Assembly: GCF_000321225.1 (NCBI RefSeq)
Contig: NW_004451529.1
Span: forward strand, 62,001-126,000
DNA length: 64,000 bases
Origin: Odobenus rosmarus divergens
Lineage: Eukaryota > Chordata > Mammalia > Carnivora > Odobenidae
Direction: 5' to 3'
Shown: positions 23,282 to 34,568 of the stretch, in pieces
Layout of the letters: every line of letters begins with the position of its first letter
Position numbering within the stretch: position 1 is the stretch's first letter
Translations under genes and position numbers: made by a program
The notes under the pieces: model-generated
Databases searched by the model: none
Seen by the model: the letters and a program-made list of their open reading frames with translations, nothing else
What the model was told of the DNA's origin: nothing

Positions 23282-23464
23282 CCTTTTTTTTTTTGTAGAG
23301 AGAGAGCGTGTGCTAGTGGTACTGGGAGGGGCAGAGAGAGAATCCTAAGTAGGCTCCACTAGGTATGGAGGCCAACGCGGGGCTTGATCTCCTGAACCTG
23401 AGATCATGACCTGAGCTGAATTCAAGAGTCGGATGCTTAACCCACTGAGCTGCTCAGATGCCCC
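23282..23464 (-). repeat. Older carnivore SINE
   Basis: Minus-strand copy from poly-T to the head end GAGCTGCTCAGATGCCCC. The flanks share TATAACACAAAGTC, a 14-bp TSD. Several body changes suggest greater age. Confidence 0.9.
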
Positions 23465-23799
23465 TATAACACAAAGTCTTGAATTCCCTCAAAAGTTGTT
23501 AAATAAAATCCTCCTACCTTGGATTAGCTTTCTTTTCCAGTGCCTTACAAAGAAGGACAATGTGTGATTTACATGCTTCACAAGTTAATACAGTCGAGTT
23601 ACTAGTGACTTTACCCAAATATCTGAAGAGAAAATAGTCTCGTCAAGAGGGGAAAGGTCTCTTGAATCTTTAAACACTAGTCAGTAGACATAATACTTTG
23701 TACCTACTCTGCTCAGGACATTAACCAAGACCCAGTGATTTGTATCCTCAAGCATCCATAACTGGACAGTTTGTCGACAGTTCCCTAATTTATGAACTG

Positions 23800-23960
23800 G
23801 TTGTGTCAGGTAATATCTTCACTTTACAGATGAGGAAACAAAAGCTTTGAGAAGGTAGATAAGTTGGCTAAAGTCATTCAGTTAGGAGAGTGACACACCA
23901 GACCCAGAACTGGACTGTCTTACCATTCTCCCTTAGCTGTTCTTAACCACTAAACTGTGG
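23800..23960 (-). repeat. MIR, minus strand
   Basis: Contains TTTACAGATGAGGAAACAAA, then a GACCCAGAACTGGACTGTC stretch and CTTAACCACTAAACTGTGG, which is the reverse complement of the MIR landmarks. Confidence 0.8.
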
Positions 23961-24089
23961 CCCATGTGTGTGTTTTAAACCCTCCAATTACCTTGTGAAG
24001 AAGACATTATTATTCCTACTTGATACTCAGTTCTAGAGCTCTTAGTCAAAATTCCATGCTTTTCTACATTATATATAGTTGGAGACACT

Positions 24090-24760
24090 CAAATTGTAGT
24101 GAAATCAGCTTCCATTTAAAAAAATCCATGTTAACATCGTACTATGAATGAAAAGAAAGGTTTTTTCATCTAAGTTGTTTGAAGATCGTATAGCGGAGGA
24201 AAAAAATTCCCTCAACCATCTTAAAAACTGGCTGGATCTGAAAATTAAACTGACGAAGACCAACAAGAGAAAAGCATACAATGTCATTTAATATGTTTTA
24301 CATGACATGGGAGCCTTTATAAGGAAAAGACCCTAAGAACTGGGTAAAGTGGAGTGTTTTTATGCGAGGTTTGAGAAGAGTGAACAGTTGTCGAGAAATA
24401 TGTAGGACAAAGGGAATAGGAGCCAAGTGTAATAAACTGGGGGAAATTTCACAAGGCCTGCTTGTTTGGAATCTCCTCAGTATCCCTCTGTCTTGGAGGT
24501 AAGGATGCTCCTTTCCTCCAGGTTTAGGGAGGGCACTTCTCACATGAGGGTATTATGACCTGCTTCAGGGGAGAAGGGCAGGGAAGGTCAGAGAAACCTT
24601 CTTGCTTCAGCTATTTTCTCAAACTCTTTCAGCTTAAAATATTCAATATGCCAAGGTACCATGTTTGGGGATAGTGTGTTCCAAACCCCATCAACTGTAT
24701 GCTCAAAGATAGTTGTCCCAGTTGTAAAGTGTCACCGGTTGAACAGGACAGAAGCAGAGC
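24090..24760. repeat. Possible unassigned old repeat
   Basis: The phrases ACTGGCTGGATCTGAAAATT, GGGCAGGGAAGGTCAGAGAAA and CCAAGGTACCATGTTTGGGG look like a decayed LTR or DNA-transposon consensus, but I cannot name the family. No coding signal is present. Confidence 0.3.
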
Positions 24761-25520
24761 CAAAGCAATTAGGAGCCACTGTCACATCAACAAATAAATG
24801 GATTTAGGCTAATGGGGAAAACAAACTCACTATCAAGAATGATCATGGAATTAAAATATTCTCTCCTCTTGACTGGCTAGAATAATATTTGATTTCTGAG
24901 TTCTGCCTATCCATTTCTTCTTTCATAGCCATTAAGATGTATGAAATCATCCCTGAATCCTGTTTAAGGTCCTATTCAAACTCTCACTCTGGCCAATCAC
25001 TGTGTATGAGCTGATCAGAGGGAGATATTATCAGGAGACTTTTGTCAGAGGATGTCGCTGCCCAATAAGTTTTTATGACCCTTTTTATCTGCAAGAGTTG
25101 CTAGTATTGCTTTTCAGTATGAAATAGGCTAATTTTGTTCATTAAAGTGCTGACAGAGTTGATGACTCACTGTAGGAATTGATTGATATTATCACAATAA
25201 TGTAACTAGTTGGAGGAAATTCAACTGAAGCATATAAAAATTTATTTGATAGTTGGTTTATGCAGGTTGAGAAAAGGTTGAAATATGCTTTTACTGGAAA
25301 TACAATAACTGAAACCCTCATAGGCTTGGTCTTTTTTTTTTCCTCCTTTGTTGTTTTCTTTTGACTAAGGAAATTTGGTTTTGGCAAAGCCAAGGGAATG
25401 AAGAGCAAAATCTTTTATTTGTGGCATAGGTAAACTTAATTAATTAGTGTATAATCTAAGCTGCTGTTTAAAAAGAGAAAGAGTACATGAAGGAGGAACC
25501 ATAAAAAATACAGTGGTTTA
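24761..25520. other. Unique AT-rich DNA
   Basis: No gene or assigned repeat. The 88-codon minus-strand open frame at 25142-25408 is lysine-rich from a T-rich tract and looks like chance. Confidence 0.4.
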
Positions 25521-25529
25521 ACTGAAATA

Positions 25530-25940
25530 GTTTATTTTGTTCACACATACCATTCCAGAAAGAGAAGTACTGGTCCAAAAAGGCAGGCAGCTCAGCTCCA
25601 TGAGATCACTCAGGGACTTAGGTTCCCTATGTTTTTGCTCCACCAGTTCCTGGGATGTTGTCCTCGTGTATGTGGTTAAAATTAAATCAATGCCTCATCC
25701 GAGTTCCAATTCAGAGAAAGAGGGAAATTTTAAGCAAAAGCAGAAGGCAAGCAATTTTCTTTTAAGCAAATAGTAAAGAAGTTGAATATGTTAGTTTTGA
25801 TGACATTCCATTGACATATGTTTTACCCATGGCCACACTTAGCACAAGGGAACTAGGAAATACAGCCTAGCTCAGCAGCCATGTGACCTGTTAAACTCTC
25901 ATGTCAGTGGAGGAAGGGGGAAAGAAGTCTGTCACAGTTT
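25530..25940 (+). repeat. Unnamed mid-age repeat, copy 1
   Basis: Shares a direct match with 27420-27535: GCAGCTCAGCTCCATGAGATCA here against GCAGCTCAGCACCATGAGATCA there, each preceded by TTTATT-rich sequence and a GGTCCA motif and followed by AAGTTCC or TAGGTTCC. The family is not identified. Confidence 0.45.
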
Positions 25941-26380
25941 GCCCCTCTGACCATTCGCCATATCTGTGATCACCTTTATTCTCACACATAAACACTAACT
26001 CCTTCCCAAGGGAGACATTGAAAAAGCTCATTCAGTTATTTCATCTGCTCAAAGTCAAGGGATTCTGGATGAAGCACAGTCCTGTCTCTCAGGTCTGGAG
26101 TGGCTCCTCGAAGTCCAGTGACAAGGTATCTGTCATCTCACACCCAAAGCACAAAAGTTGTAGGGAAAAGTATAACTGCAACAGAAGTTCTCATTTGGAA
26201 AGGGAAGAATGGGAAACATACCATAATCACCGGTCTTTCAGAATTTATTGCTCTAGGAGTAGAGGAATGTTCTTGGTTAGCCCATTTGGCTATCTCCTTG
26301 TTCTTATCTCTAGCAGCTATTTCATTATCCATTGTCCTCTGTGGTGACATCCGAAGTTAGCGTAAAAGAGTAATTATCTA

Positions 26381-26579
26381 GGAGGGGTGCTTGGATGGCT
26401 CAGTCAGTTAAGCATCTGCCTTTGGCTCAGGTCATGATCCTGGAGTCCTGGGATTGAACCCCACCTTAGCCTCCCTGCTCAATGGTGAGTCTGCTTCTCC
26501 CTTTGCCCCTCACCCTGCTCTCGTGCTCTCTCTCACTCACTCTTTCTCTCTCAAATAAATAAATAAAATCTTTTTTTAA
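26381..26579 (+). repeat. Carnivore SINE
   Basis: Head GGGGTGCTTGGATGGCTCAG, tail AAATAAATAAATAAAATC. The flanks share AAAAGAG and TAA.TAT, a weak TSD. Head changes suggest an older copy. Confidence 0.9.
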
Positions 26580-26599
26580 AAAAAGAGAGAGTAAGTATG

Positions 26600-27335
26600 A
26601 GTCTGACTTCCTTGGAAACTGTACAATTTTCAAAGTGTGCTTCCTATTTGTGGAGATTTGGAAGCCTGAGAGGTGTTTTAGTGATCAAACAAATATAGGC
26701 TTTTTTTTTTAAAAGCCAGCCTTTTGCTCTCTTTAGGGAATTAATTAATTAATTAATATTATTGTGGGCTTTTTTGGTCTTTTTGCTTCTAATTAGTGTG
26801 GTGTAGATAAATAGATCCAAAGATTTTTTTTCTCTAGACATAATTCTTAAGTCTTCTTGTTGTATTTGTCTGTTTGCTTTTAGTGGCCCATTCTCTTCTT
26901 CCATTTTAGTAGAGGTTACCCTGAGGCCAGCTAAAACCACAAGCTTGGGTAGGAAGGCAACACCCTTAATTTGGTTTTTGACTTTTGGCTGGATCTGTAT
27001 TTTGGCTGAGAAGTCTTAATGAGAGTTACTTATGAAAAAATAAAGAGCTTTTGTATCCTTCCATTTGGGGGACAATTTAGATTTTCTAACCCTGAGGCCT
27101 CAAATCAAGGTACTTGATCAGTTTAAGCTATAGACCACTTAACAACCACTTTCTCTAGAGTGACAGGTATCATAGACACACACATCTACCTTTTAGTTTT
27201 TACAGTTTTACCATTATTGTGACATAAAAAGGTTCACCAATTTTCCATTCTGCAGTATCTGTTTTCTTGCCTTATCTTTCACTCAACCACAAAGCCAAGA
27301 AATATATTTTAAGTTTTAATTTTGCTAGCAGCTTA
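26600..27335. other. Unique AT-rich DNA
   Basis: No gene seen. A TTAA tetramer run lies at about 26741-26757. Confidence 0.45.
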
Positions 27336-27339
27336 CTTC

Positions 27340-27537
27340 TGGGTACCAATTTCTGTATTAGAATATAGGATAAACTGCCATACCAACCCAAAATAAAGTG
27401 CCATAAATAAGAAATAAGTTTTTTTTCTTTATTATGTGACAGTCTGTGAAAATAGGCCTGTGGTCCAGGTTAGTATGCAGCTCAGCACCATGAGATCATC
27501 CAGGAACCCAAGTTCCTTTCATTCTATTGTTCTACAT
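27340..27537 (+). repeat. Unnamed mid-age repeat, copy 2
   Basis: Second copy of the repeat at 25530, recognised by TTATGTGACAGTCTGTGAAA, GTGGTCCAGGTTAGTATGCA and CTCAGCACCATGAGATCA. It is cut off where the DNA-transposon fragment begins. Confidence 0.45.
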
Positions 27538-27560
27538 CAGGGTTTCTCAAACTCAGTAGT

Positions 27561-27600
27561 ATTTTTTTTAAAAAAAAGATTTTTTTTTTAACGACTGAGC
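27561..27600 (-). repeat. Collapsed SINE remnant: tail fused to head
   Basis: AAAAAAAAGATTTTTTTTTT is the tail junction of a minus-strand SINE and TTAACGACTGAGC is its inverted tRNA head; the roughly 150-bp body between them is missing. It abuts the head of a plus-strand SINE. Confidence 0.65.
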
Positions 27601-27787
27601 GCTTCGGTGGCTCAGTCGTTAAGCGTCTGCCTTCGGCTCAGGTCATGAACCCAGGCTCCTGGGATTGGGTCCCGCATCAGGCTCCCTGCTTCACAGGAAG
27701 CCTGCTTCTCCCTCTCCCACTCCCCCTGCTTTTGTTCCCTCTCTCGCTGTGTCTCTCTCTGTCAAACAAATAAATAAAATACTAAAA

Positions 27788-27822
<35 letters not shown>
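27601..27822 (+). repeat. Carnivore SINE with long AATA tail
   Basis: Plus-strand copy with GTGGCTCAGTCGTTAAGCG, a full body, and an (AAAT)n tail extended to about 27822. The first few bases of the head are replaced at the junction with the collapsed remnant. Confidence 0.9.
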
Positions 27823-28017
27823 AGATTTTATTTGAGAAAAAGATCAAGAGAGAGAAAGAGAGCACAAGCTGGGGGGCGAGGGGGAGGCGGAGACGGGCAG
27901 AGGGACAAGCAGACTCCCTGCAGAGCAGGGAGCCCGACACAGGGCTCAATCCCAGGACCCCAGGACCATGACCCAAGCTGAAGGCAGACGCTCAACCGAC
28001 TGAGCCACCTAGGTGCC
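27823..28017 (-). repeat. Carnivore SINE facing its neighbour
   Basis: Minus-strand copy from AAAGATTTTATTTGAG to GAGCCACCTAGGTGCCCC. It lies tail-to-tail with the plus-strand SINE at 27601, giving an inverted pair separated only by the A-rich tails. Confidence 0.92.
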
Positions 28018-28369
28018 CCTCAGACTCAGTACTGTTGACATATTCGGGCCAGCTAACGGTTTGTTGTGGCTGGTTGATCTGTGCAGTATAGGATGTTTAG
28101 CAATATTTAGTGACCTCTACTTGCTGGATGCCAATGGTGCTTCACTAGTTAGGACAAACAAAAATGTCTCCAGACATTACCAGATGTCCACTGGGAGGCA
28201 ATATCATTTCTGGTTGTGAAACATTGCCTTATAATCTCTTGGACTCATCTTCATCTATGTGGTCAAAGCAGATTTTGATCCATACTGAAGAGGAAAGCCA
28301 ACCAATCAAAACACTCTCAGATGGTATAATTAGCAATGACATTAATATAGTAATTATAACTTTATTCCA

Positions 28370-28470
28370 TATGTTTAAAAGTTAGTATATGGAAGATATA
28401 AAAAAGACCCAAACTGAAGTTCAAGAGATAAAATTACAGTGTTTCATAGAACTAAGAAATATATTAAATG
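28370..28470 (+). repeat. Old L1 host, left part
   Basis: Contains GAAGATATAAAAAAGACCCA and CTGAAGTTCAAGAGATAAAA, the ORF1-side sequence of an old L1. It continues beyond the inserted L1-B at about 34925, where GGGATTAATGTCAGATGAGA and GCAGAAGAAAAGATTAGTGA follow in order. Confidence 0.65.
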
Positions 28471-29639
28471 GGGAGGTTGGCTGGGAAGATCGCAGAACAG
28501 GAGGACCCTAAGCTTACCTTGTTCCACGGATACAACTAGATAACCTCATATCAGCATAATAATGTGGAAGATGACCCAAAGACTGGCAGAACAAACTCCA
28601 CAACTAAAGATAGAAAAGAGGCCATATTGAAGAAGGTAGGAAGGGCGAAGACACAGTTTGGGAGTGAAATGGACTGTGGCCGTTCATGGTAGGGAGGGAG
28701 CTGATGGTGCCAAAAAAACCAGAATTTCACAACAGGGAGCCCATGAATAAGGAGGATGAATCCCCATAACATTTGTCTTTGAAAGCAAGGGGGGCCAAAT
28801 TTCATGAGTTCTTACAACCAACGAAACCTAAAGCCTGGAATTTTAAAAACCAGCAGGCAGGCTCAGCTCTGGGAGAGCCCTAAGGGCATCAGGAAGGGAG
28901 TTCCTGTCCTTAAAAAGATAGCAAGACAAACAGCCTATGCAGATACAGCATAGCACCAGCAGTTTGAAAAACACAACGGACATAACAGGAGGGAGAGTGA
29001 TTTGCTCATCTCAGACCATGGCCTGGAGAGACAGGGATCATGGGAGACTCCTCTAGGAACAACGGAGTTGGCAGGCACCATTTCCCTCTGCTGCCCCCCA
29101 GCATAAATAATGGCCACCTGCGGGAAGTAGCACTTGTTACCTAACTTGTTGCCCCAAGCCCTGCCCCCCCGAACCCCCCCATCACACTTCAGCAATCTGT
29201 CCTGCCAAGTCATGCTTCTGGCACTGCAGGCCCCCACCTGCAGACCAGCACAAATCCTGCCAACACCACATCTCCTGACCTGTGCATTTTGCAGGACTTC
29301 AGTTCCAGCTGTGGAAGGGGGCAGGTCTCATTTCATAAGCAACCACCGTGCCCCTTGTTAAAACGTACCCCCACCCCTACTGGGGACCAAATACTGCCTG
29401 TAATAGGCAGAGAGCCTCTGCAAACAACTGGACTGAAAGAAAAAGAGGCCAAGACTCAACAGCAGAGCACATGAAACACACATAGGAGACACTCCCTGAA
29501 GTGCCAGATCCTGGGGAACAGGGGACACTACACTGCAGGGTACTACAGGACCTCTTATTCATAAGGCTGTTGTCATTAAGAGCAAGAGAGGTAGCTAACT
29601 TTCCTAACACATGGAAACAGACACAGAGAGTTAGACAAA

Positions 29640-30520
29640 ATGAGGAGACAGAGTAATATATCCAAAGTGAAAGAACAGGACCAAACCCCAGCAAGAGATG
29701 TAGGCAAAAAGATGTTAAGTAATATGTCTGATAGAAAATTTAAAGTAACTAACTATCCTAGGAGTACTTGGCAGGCTCAGTCAGAAGAGCATGTGACTCT
29801 TGATCTTGGCGTTTTGAGTTTGAGCCCCACACAGGGTGTAGAGATTACTAAAAAATAAAAATAAAATAAATAAATAAAGCAATGATCATAAATATACTTA
29901 CTGGACCTGAGAAAAGAGTAGAAGACATCAGTGAAACCCTTAGCACACAGATAAAAAAGAACCAATCAGAGCTCAAGAACACAATAAATGAAATTAAAAA
30001 CACACTTGATGGAATAAATAGCAAGCTAGATGGAGCAGAATTAATAACCTGGAAGACTAAGTAGTGGAAAGTAACCAACCTGAAAATTATGCAAATTGAG
30101 AACAGTATCACAGAACTCAGTGACTCCATCAAACATATAACACTGGAACTATAGGAATCTCAGAAGAAGAGAGAGAAAAGGGGACAGAAAACTTATTTGA
30201 GGAAATAATAGCTGAAAACTTCGCTAATTTGGGGGAAAAAACAGATATCCAGATCCAGGAGGCACAGAAATTCCCCCAAAAAATTCAACCTACAGAGGTC
30301 TACTCCAAGACAGATAGTCATTAAAATGGCAAAAATTAGTGATAAGAAACTTTTAAGGCAGCAGGAGTAAAGAAGACAGTTACATACAAGGGAAACCCCA
30401 TAAGACTATCAGCTTATTTTCAGCAGAAACTTTGCAGGCCAGAAGAGAGTGGCATGATATGTTCAAAGCGCTGAATGGGAAAAATCTGCATCCAAGAGTA
30501 CTCTATCCGTCAAGAAATCA
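29640..30520 (+). pseudogene. L1-B ORF1 remnant
   Basis: The frame shows MSDRKFKV near 29725 and GPEKRVEDISETLSTQIKKN (29882-30064), both equivalent to the coiled-coil part of the L1 ORF1 protein. Later comes the C-terminal region translating the sequence around ACTTTGCAGGCCAGAAGAGA (about 30430). A short-type SINE at 29757-29879 and several stops break the frame. The last part of ORF1 is cut off at about 30515 by the internal deletion. Confidence 0.8.
29757..29879 (+). repeat. Short-type tRNA SINE in L1-B
   Basis: Head with GGCAGGCTCAGTCAGAAGAG, ACTCTTGATCTTGGCG and GTTTGAGCCCC, then directly GGTGTAGAGATTAC and an A-rich tail with AATAAATAAATAAA. No CT-rich body. It interrupts the ORF1 remnant. 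Confidence 0.85.
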
Positions 30521-30711
30521 AAGAATAAATCGAAAAGTGCATGGAAACAAATGAAAATGAAAACACAGTGGTCCAAAACCTTTGGGATGCAGTAAAAGCT
30601 AGTCTAAAAGGGAAGTTCATAGCAATACAGGCCTAACTGAAGAAGCAAGAAAAATCTCAAATAACCAACCTAAACTTATACCTAAAGGAGCTAGAAAAAG
30701 AAGAACAAATA

Positions 30712-30921
30712 GGGGCGCTGGGTGGTTCAGTCAGTTAAGTGTCCAACTCTTGATTTTGGCTCAGGTCATGATCTCAGGGTCGTGAGATCAAGCCCTGCAT
30801 GGGGCTCCTCAGCGTGAAATGTGCTTGAGATTCTCTCTTTCCTTCTGCCCCTTCCCTGCTCATGTGTGTGCTCTCTCTCTTCCCCCTCTCTCTCTCAAAA
30901 TAAATAAAATCTTAAAAAAAA
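30712..30921 (+). repeat. Carnivore SINE in L1-B, with TSD
   Basis: Plus-strand copy starting GGGGCGCTGGGTGGTTCAG. The 11-bp TSD AAGAACAAATA lies at 30701-30711 and 30922-30932. Confidence 0.93.
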
Positions 30922-31524
30922 AAGAACAAATAAAACCCGAGCCCAGCAAGATGAAGGAAACAATACAGATTAGAGCAGAAATAAATGATATAGAAACTAA
31001 AAACAGTAGAACAGATCAATAAAACCAGAAGCTGGTTCTTGGAAAAGACCAACAAAATTGATAAACCTCTAGCCAGACTCATCAAAAAAAAAGAGAGAGA
31101 GAGGGGACACAAAAAAACAAAATCACTAATGAAAGAGGAGCAATAATAACCAACACCACAGAAATACAAACAATTGTAACAGAATACTGTGAAACCCTAT
31201 ATGCCAACAAATTGGACAACTTAGAAGAACTGGATCAATTCCTAGAAACATATAACCTACCAAAACTAGAGCAGGAAGAAGTAGAAAATTTGAACAGACC
31301 AATCACCAGCAATGAAATTGAATCAATAATGAAAAAACTCCCAAAAAACAAAAGTCCAGGACCAGATGGCTTCATAGGTGAATTCCACCAAATATTTAAA
31401 GAGTTAATACCTATTCTTCTTAAACCATTCCAAAAAATATAGGAGGAAGGAAAACTCCCAAAGTCATTCTGTGAGACCAGTATCACACTGATAACAAAAC
31501 CAGATAAAGATACCACAGGAGTGC

Positions 31525-31635
31525 CTGGCTGGCTCAGTCAGAATAGCATATGACTCTTGATCTCAGGGTCGTGAGTTTGTGCTCCTCACTGGGTATGGAG
31601 ATTACTAAAAAAATTAAATAAATGTAAAAAAAGGA
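31525..31635 (+). repeat. Short-type tRNA SINE in L1-B
   Basis: Head GTGCCTGGCTGGCTCAGTCA, CTCTTGATCTCAGGG, then GGGTATGGAGATTACTAAAA and an A-rich tail. Flanks share AAAGATACCACAG and AAAGGACACCACA, a degenerate TSD. Confidence 0.85.
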
Positions 31636-32278
31636 CACCACAAAAAAAGAGAACTACAGGCCAATATCTCTCATGAATATAGGTGCAAAAATATTAGAAA
31701 ACCCAATCTAGCAATACATTAAAAAAAAACATACACCATGACCAAGTGGGATTTATTCCTGGGATACAAGGGTGGTTCAGTATTCACAAAACAGTTAACA
31801 TGATATGTCATATCAATAAGAGAAACGATAAAGACCATATGATCATTTCAATACATGCCTAAAAAGCATTTGACAAAGTACAGCATCATTTCATGATAAA
31901 AATCCTGTGCAAAATAGGTCTAGAGGGAACATACCTCAATATAATAAAGGCCTTATATGAAAAACCCACAGCCAACATCATACTCAATGATGAAACTGAA
32001 AGCTTTTCTCCTAAGGTCAGGAACAAGACAAGGATGTCCACTCTCACCACTTTTATCAACATGGTACTGGAGTCCTCACCACAACAATTAGATATCATAA
32101 AGAAATTAAAGACATCCACATTGGTAAGGAAAAAGTAAAATTCTCACTATTTGCAAATGACATAACACTCTATATAGAAAACTCTAAAGACTCCACCAAA
32201 AATACTACTAGAACTGAGAAATGAATAAAGTAAAGTCACAGGATACAAAATCAATGTATAGAAATCTGTTGCATTCTT

Positions 32279-32480
32279 TTTTTTTTTTTTTTAAGAAAGA
32301 ATTTATTTATTTGACAGAGAGAGACACAGCGAGAGAGGGAACACAAGCAGGGGGAGTGGGAGAGGGAGAAGCAGGCTCCCCTCTGAGCAGGGAGCCCGAT
32401 GTGGGGCTCAACCCCAGGACCCCGGGATCACAACCTGAGCCGAAGGCAGACGCCTAATGACTGAGCCACCCAGTCGCCCC
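32279..32480 (-). repeat. Carnivore SINE in L1-B, with perfect TSD
   Basis: Minus-strand copy. The perfect 16-bp TSD AATCTGTTGCATTCTT lies at 32263-32278 and 32481-32496, within the ORF2 remnant. Confidence 0.97.
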
Positions 32481-33297
32481 AATCTGTTGCATTCTTATAC
32501 ACTAATAATGAAGCAACAGAAAGTGAAATTAAAGAAATAATCCCATTTGCAATTGCACCAAAAACAATATCTAGGAAGAAACATAACCAAAGAGGTGAAA
32601 TATTTGTACTCTGAAAATTATAAAACACTGATGAGAGAAATTCAAGATGACACAAAGAAATGGAAAGACATTCCATGCTCATGAGTTGGAAGAACACATA
32701 TTGTTAAAATGTCTATATTACCAAAAGCAATCTACAGATATAATTCAATCCCTATCAAAATGCCAACAGCATTTTTCACAGAACTAGAACAAACAATCCT
32801 AAAATTTATATAGAACCACAAAAGATCTCAAATAGCCAAAGCAATGTTGAAAAAGAAAAACAAAACTGGAGGTATCATAATTCCAGATTTCAAGTTATAT
32901 TACAAAGCAGTAGTAATTAAAACTGTATGGTATTAGAATAAAAATAGACACATAGATCAATGAAACAGAATAGAAAACCCCAAAATAAGCCCACAACTAA
33001 ATGGTGAATTAATCTTTGACAAAGTGGGGAAGAATATCCAATGGAAAAAAAAGAAATATCTCTTCAACAAATGGTATTGGAAAAACTGGACAGCCACATG
33101 CAAAAGAATGAAATTGGACCACTTTCTTCCACCATGCACAAAAATAAAATGGATTAAAGACCTAAATGTAAGACCTGAAACCACAAAAATCCTCAAAGAG
33201 AACCCAGGCAATAATCTCTCTGACATTGGCTGTAGCAACATTTTTCTAGATATGTCTCCTGAGGCAAGGGAAATAAAAGCAAAACTAAACTATTGGG

Positions 33298-33506
33298 GAA
33301 CACCTGGGTGACTCCATCAGTTAAGCATCTGCCTTCAGCTCGGGTCATGATCTTGGGGTCTTGGGATCAAGCCCTGTGTTGGGTTCTCTGCTCAGCGGGA
33401 AGTCTGCTTCTCCCTCTCCATCTGTCCCTCCCCCTGCTCATGCTGTCTTTCATTCTCTCTCTCTCTCAAATAAATAAATAGGATCTTTAAAAAAAAATTT
33501 TTTTTT
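33298..33506 (+). repeat. Carnivore SINE in L1-B, with TSD
   Basis: Plus-strand copy with head AACACCTGGGTGACTCCATC. Flanks share AAACTAAACTATTGGG (33282-33297) and AAACCCTAAACTATTGGG (33507-33524). Confidence 0.93.
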
Positions 33507-33589
33507 AAACCCTAAACTATTGGGACTACATCAAAATAAAAAGTTTCTGCCCAGCAAAGGAAATAATCAACAAAACTAAAAAGCAATCT

Positions 33590-33765
33590 TGGGGGTGCTT
33601 GGGTGGCTCGGTCATTAAGCATCTTCAGCTCAGGCCATAATCCCAGCCCCACATCAGGGTCCCTGCTCAGTGGGGAGCCTGCTTCTCCCTCTCCTTTTGC
33701 CCCCCCCCACTCCCCCTGCTTACTCTTTCTCTCTCTGTCAAATAAATAAATAAAATCTTAAAAAA
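33590..33765 (+). repeat. Carnivore SINE in L1-B
   Basis: Plus-strand copy with a small deletion in the tRNA-related part (CATTAAGCATCTTCAGCTC and CCCAGCCCCACATCAGGG are shortened). Flanks share AAAAAGCAAYCT, the TSD. Confidence 0.9.
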
Positions 33766-33937
33766 AAAAAGCAACCTATTGAATGGGAGAAGATATTTGC
33801 AAATGACATCTGATAAAGGATTAGTATCCAAAATAAATAAAGAACTTATAAAACTCAACACCCAAAAAATGAATAATCTAATTAAAAATGGGCAGAAGAC
33901 ATGAACAGACATTTCTCCAAAGAACACATACAGATGG

Positions 33938-34161
33938 GGGTCCCTGGGTGGCCCAGTCGGTTGAGTGTCTGGCTCTTGATTTCAGCTCAGATTGTGATCT
34001 CAGGGTTGTGAGATCAAGCCCCACATCGGCATCAGGCTCCATGCTCAGCAGTGGCGCCTAGTTGAGATTCTGTCCCTCTGCCCCTTCTCCCCCCTTGAGC
34101 ACGCATCTCTCCCTCTCTCTCTAAAATAAATAAAGAAAATCTTTAAAAAAAAAAAAAAAAG
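33938..34161 (+). repeat. Carnivore SINE in L1-B, with TSD
   Basis: Plus-strand copy starting GGGTCCCTGGGTGGCCCAGT. The 12-bp TSD ACATACAGATGG lies at 33926-33937 and 34162-34173. Confidence 0.93.
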
Positions 34162-34568
34162 ACATACAGATGGCCAACAGACACATGGGAAGATCCTCAT
34201 CATCACTTATCATCAGGGAAATGCAAGTCGAAACTACAATGAGATATCACCTCACACCTACCAAAATGGCTAAAATCAAAAACAAAAAACAAGGGTCAGC
34301 AAGGATGTGGAGAAAAAGGAATTCTCTTGCGCTGTTGGTGGGAATGCAAACTGGTGCAGCCACTGTGGCAAACAATATGAAGGTTTCTCAAAAAGTTGAA
34401 AATATAACTACCCTATGACCCAGTAATCACACTACTGGGTATTTATCCAAAGAATACATGGATACATTTTCCCCCCATGTTTATTGCAGCATTATTTACA
34501 ATAGCCAAGATATGGAAGCAGGCCAAGTGTCCATTAGTTGATGAATGGATAAAGAAGATGTGGTGTGT

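Larger units (their letters stand above)
27538..28222 (+). mobile_element. hAT-type MER DNA transposon broken by SINEs
   Basis: Left end TCAGGGTTTCTCAAACTCAG is at 27538. The rest resumes at about 28018 with GACTCAGTACTGTTGACATA, GTATAGGATGTTTAGCA and GTCTCCAGACATTACCAGAT, and ends near GTTGTGAAAC at 28222. This is a short non-autonomous DNA transposon with no coding region. SINE sequences fill 27560-28017. The exact MER subfamily is not assigned. Confidence 0.65.

Noticed and set aside
27780..27825. CRISPR-like short repeats
   Set aside because: This is an (AAAT)n SINE tail; there are no spaced direct repeats, and the DNA is mammalian.
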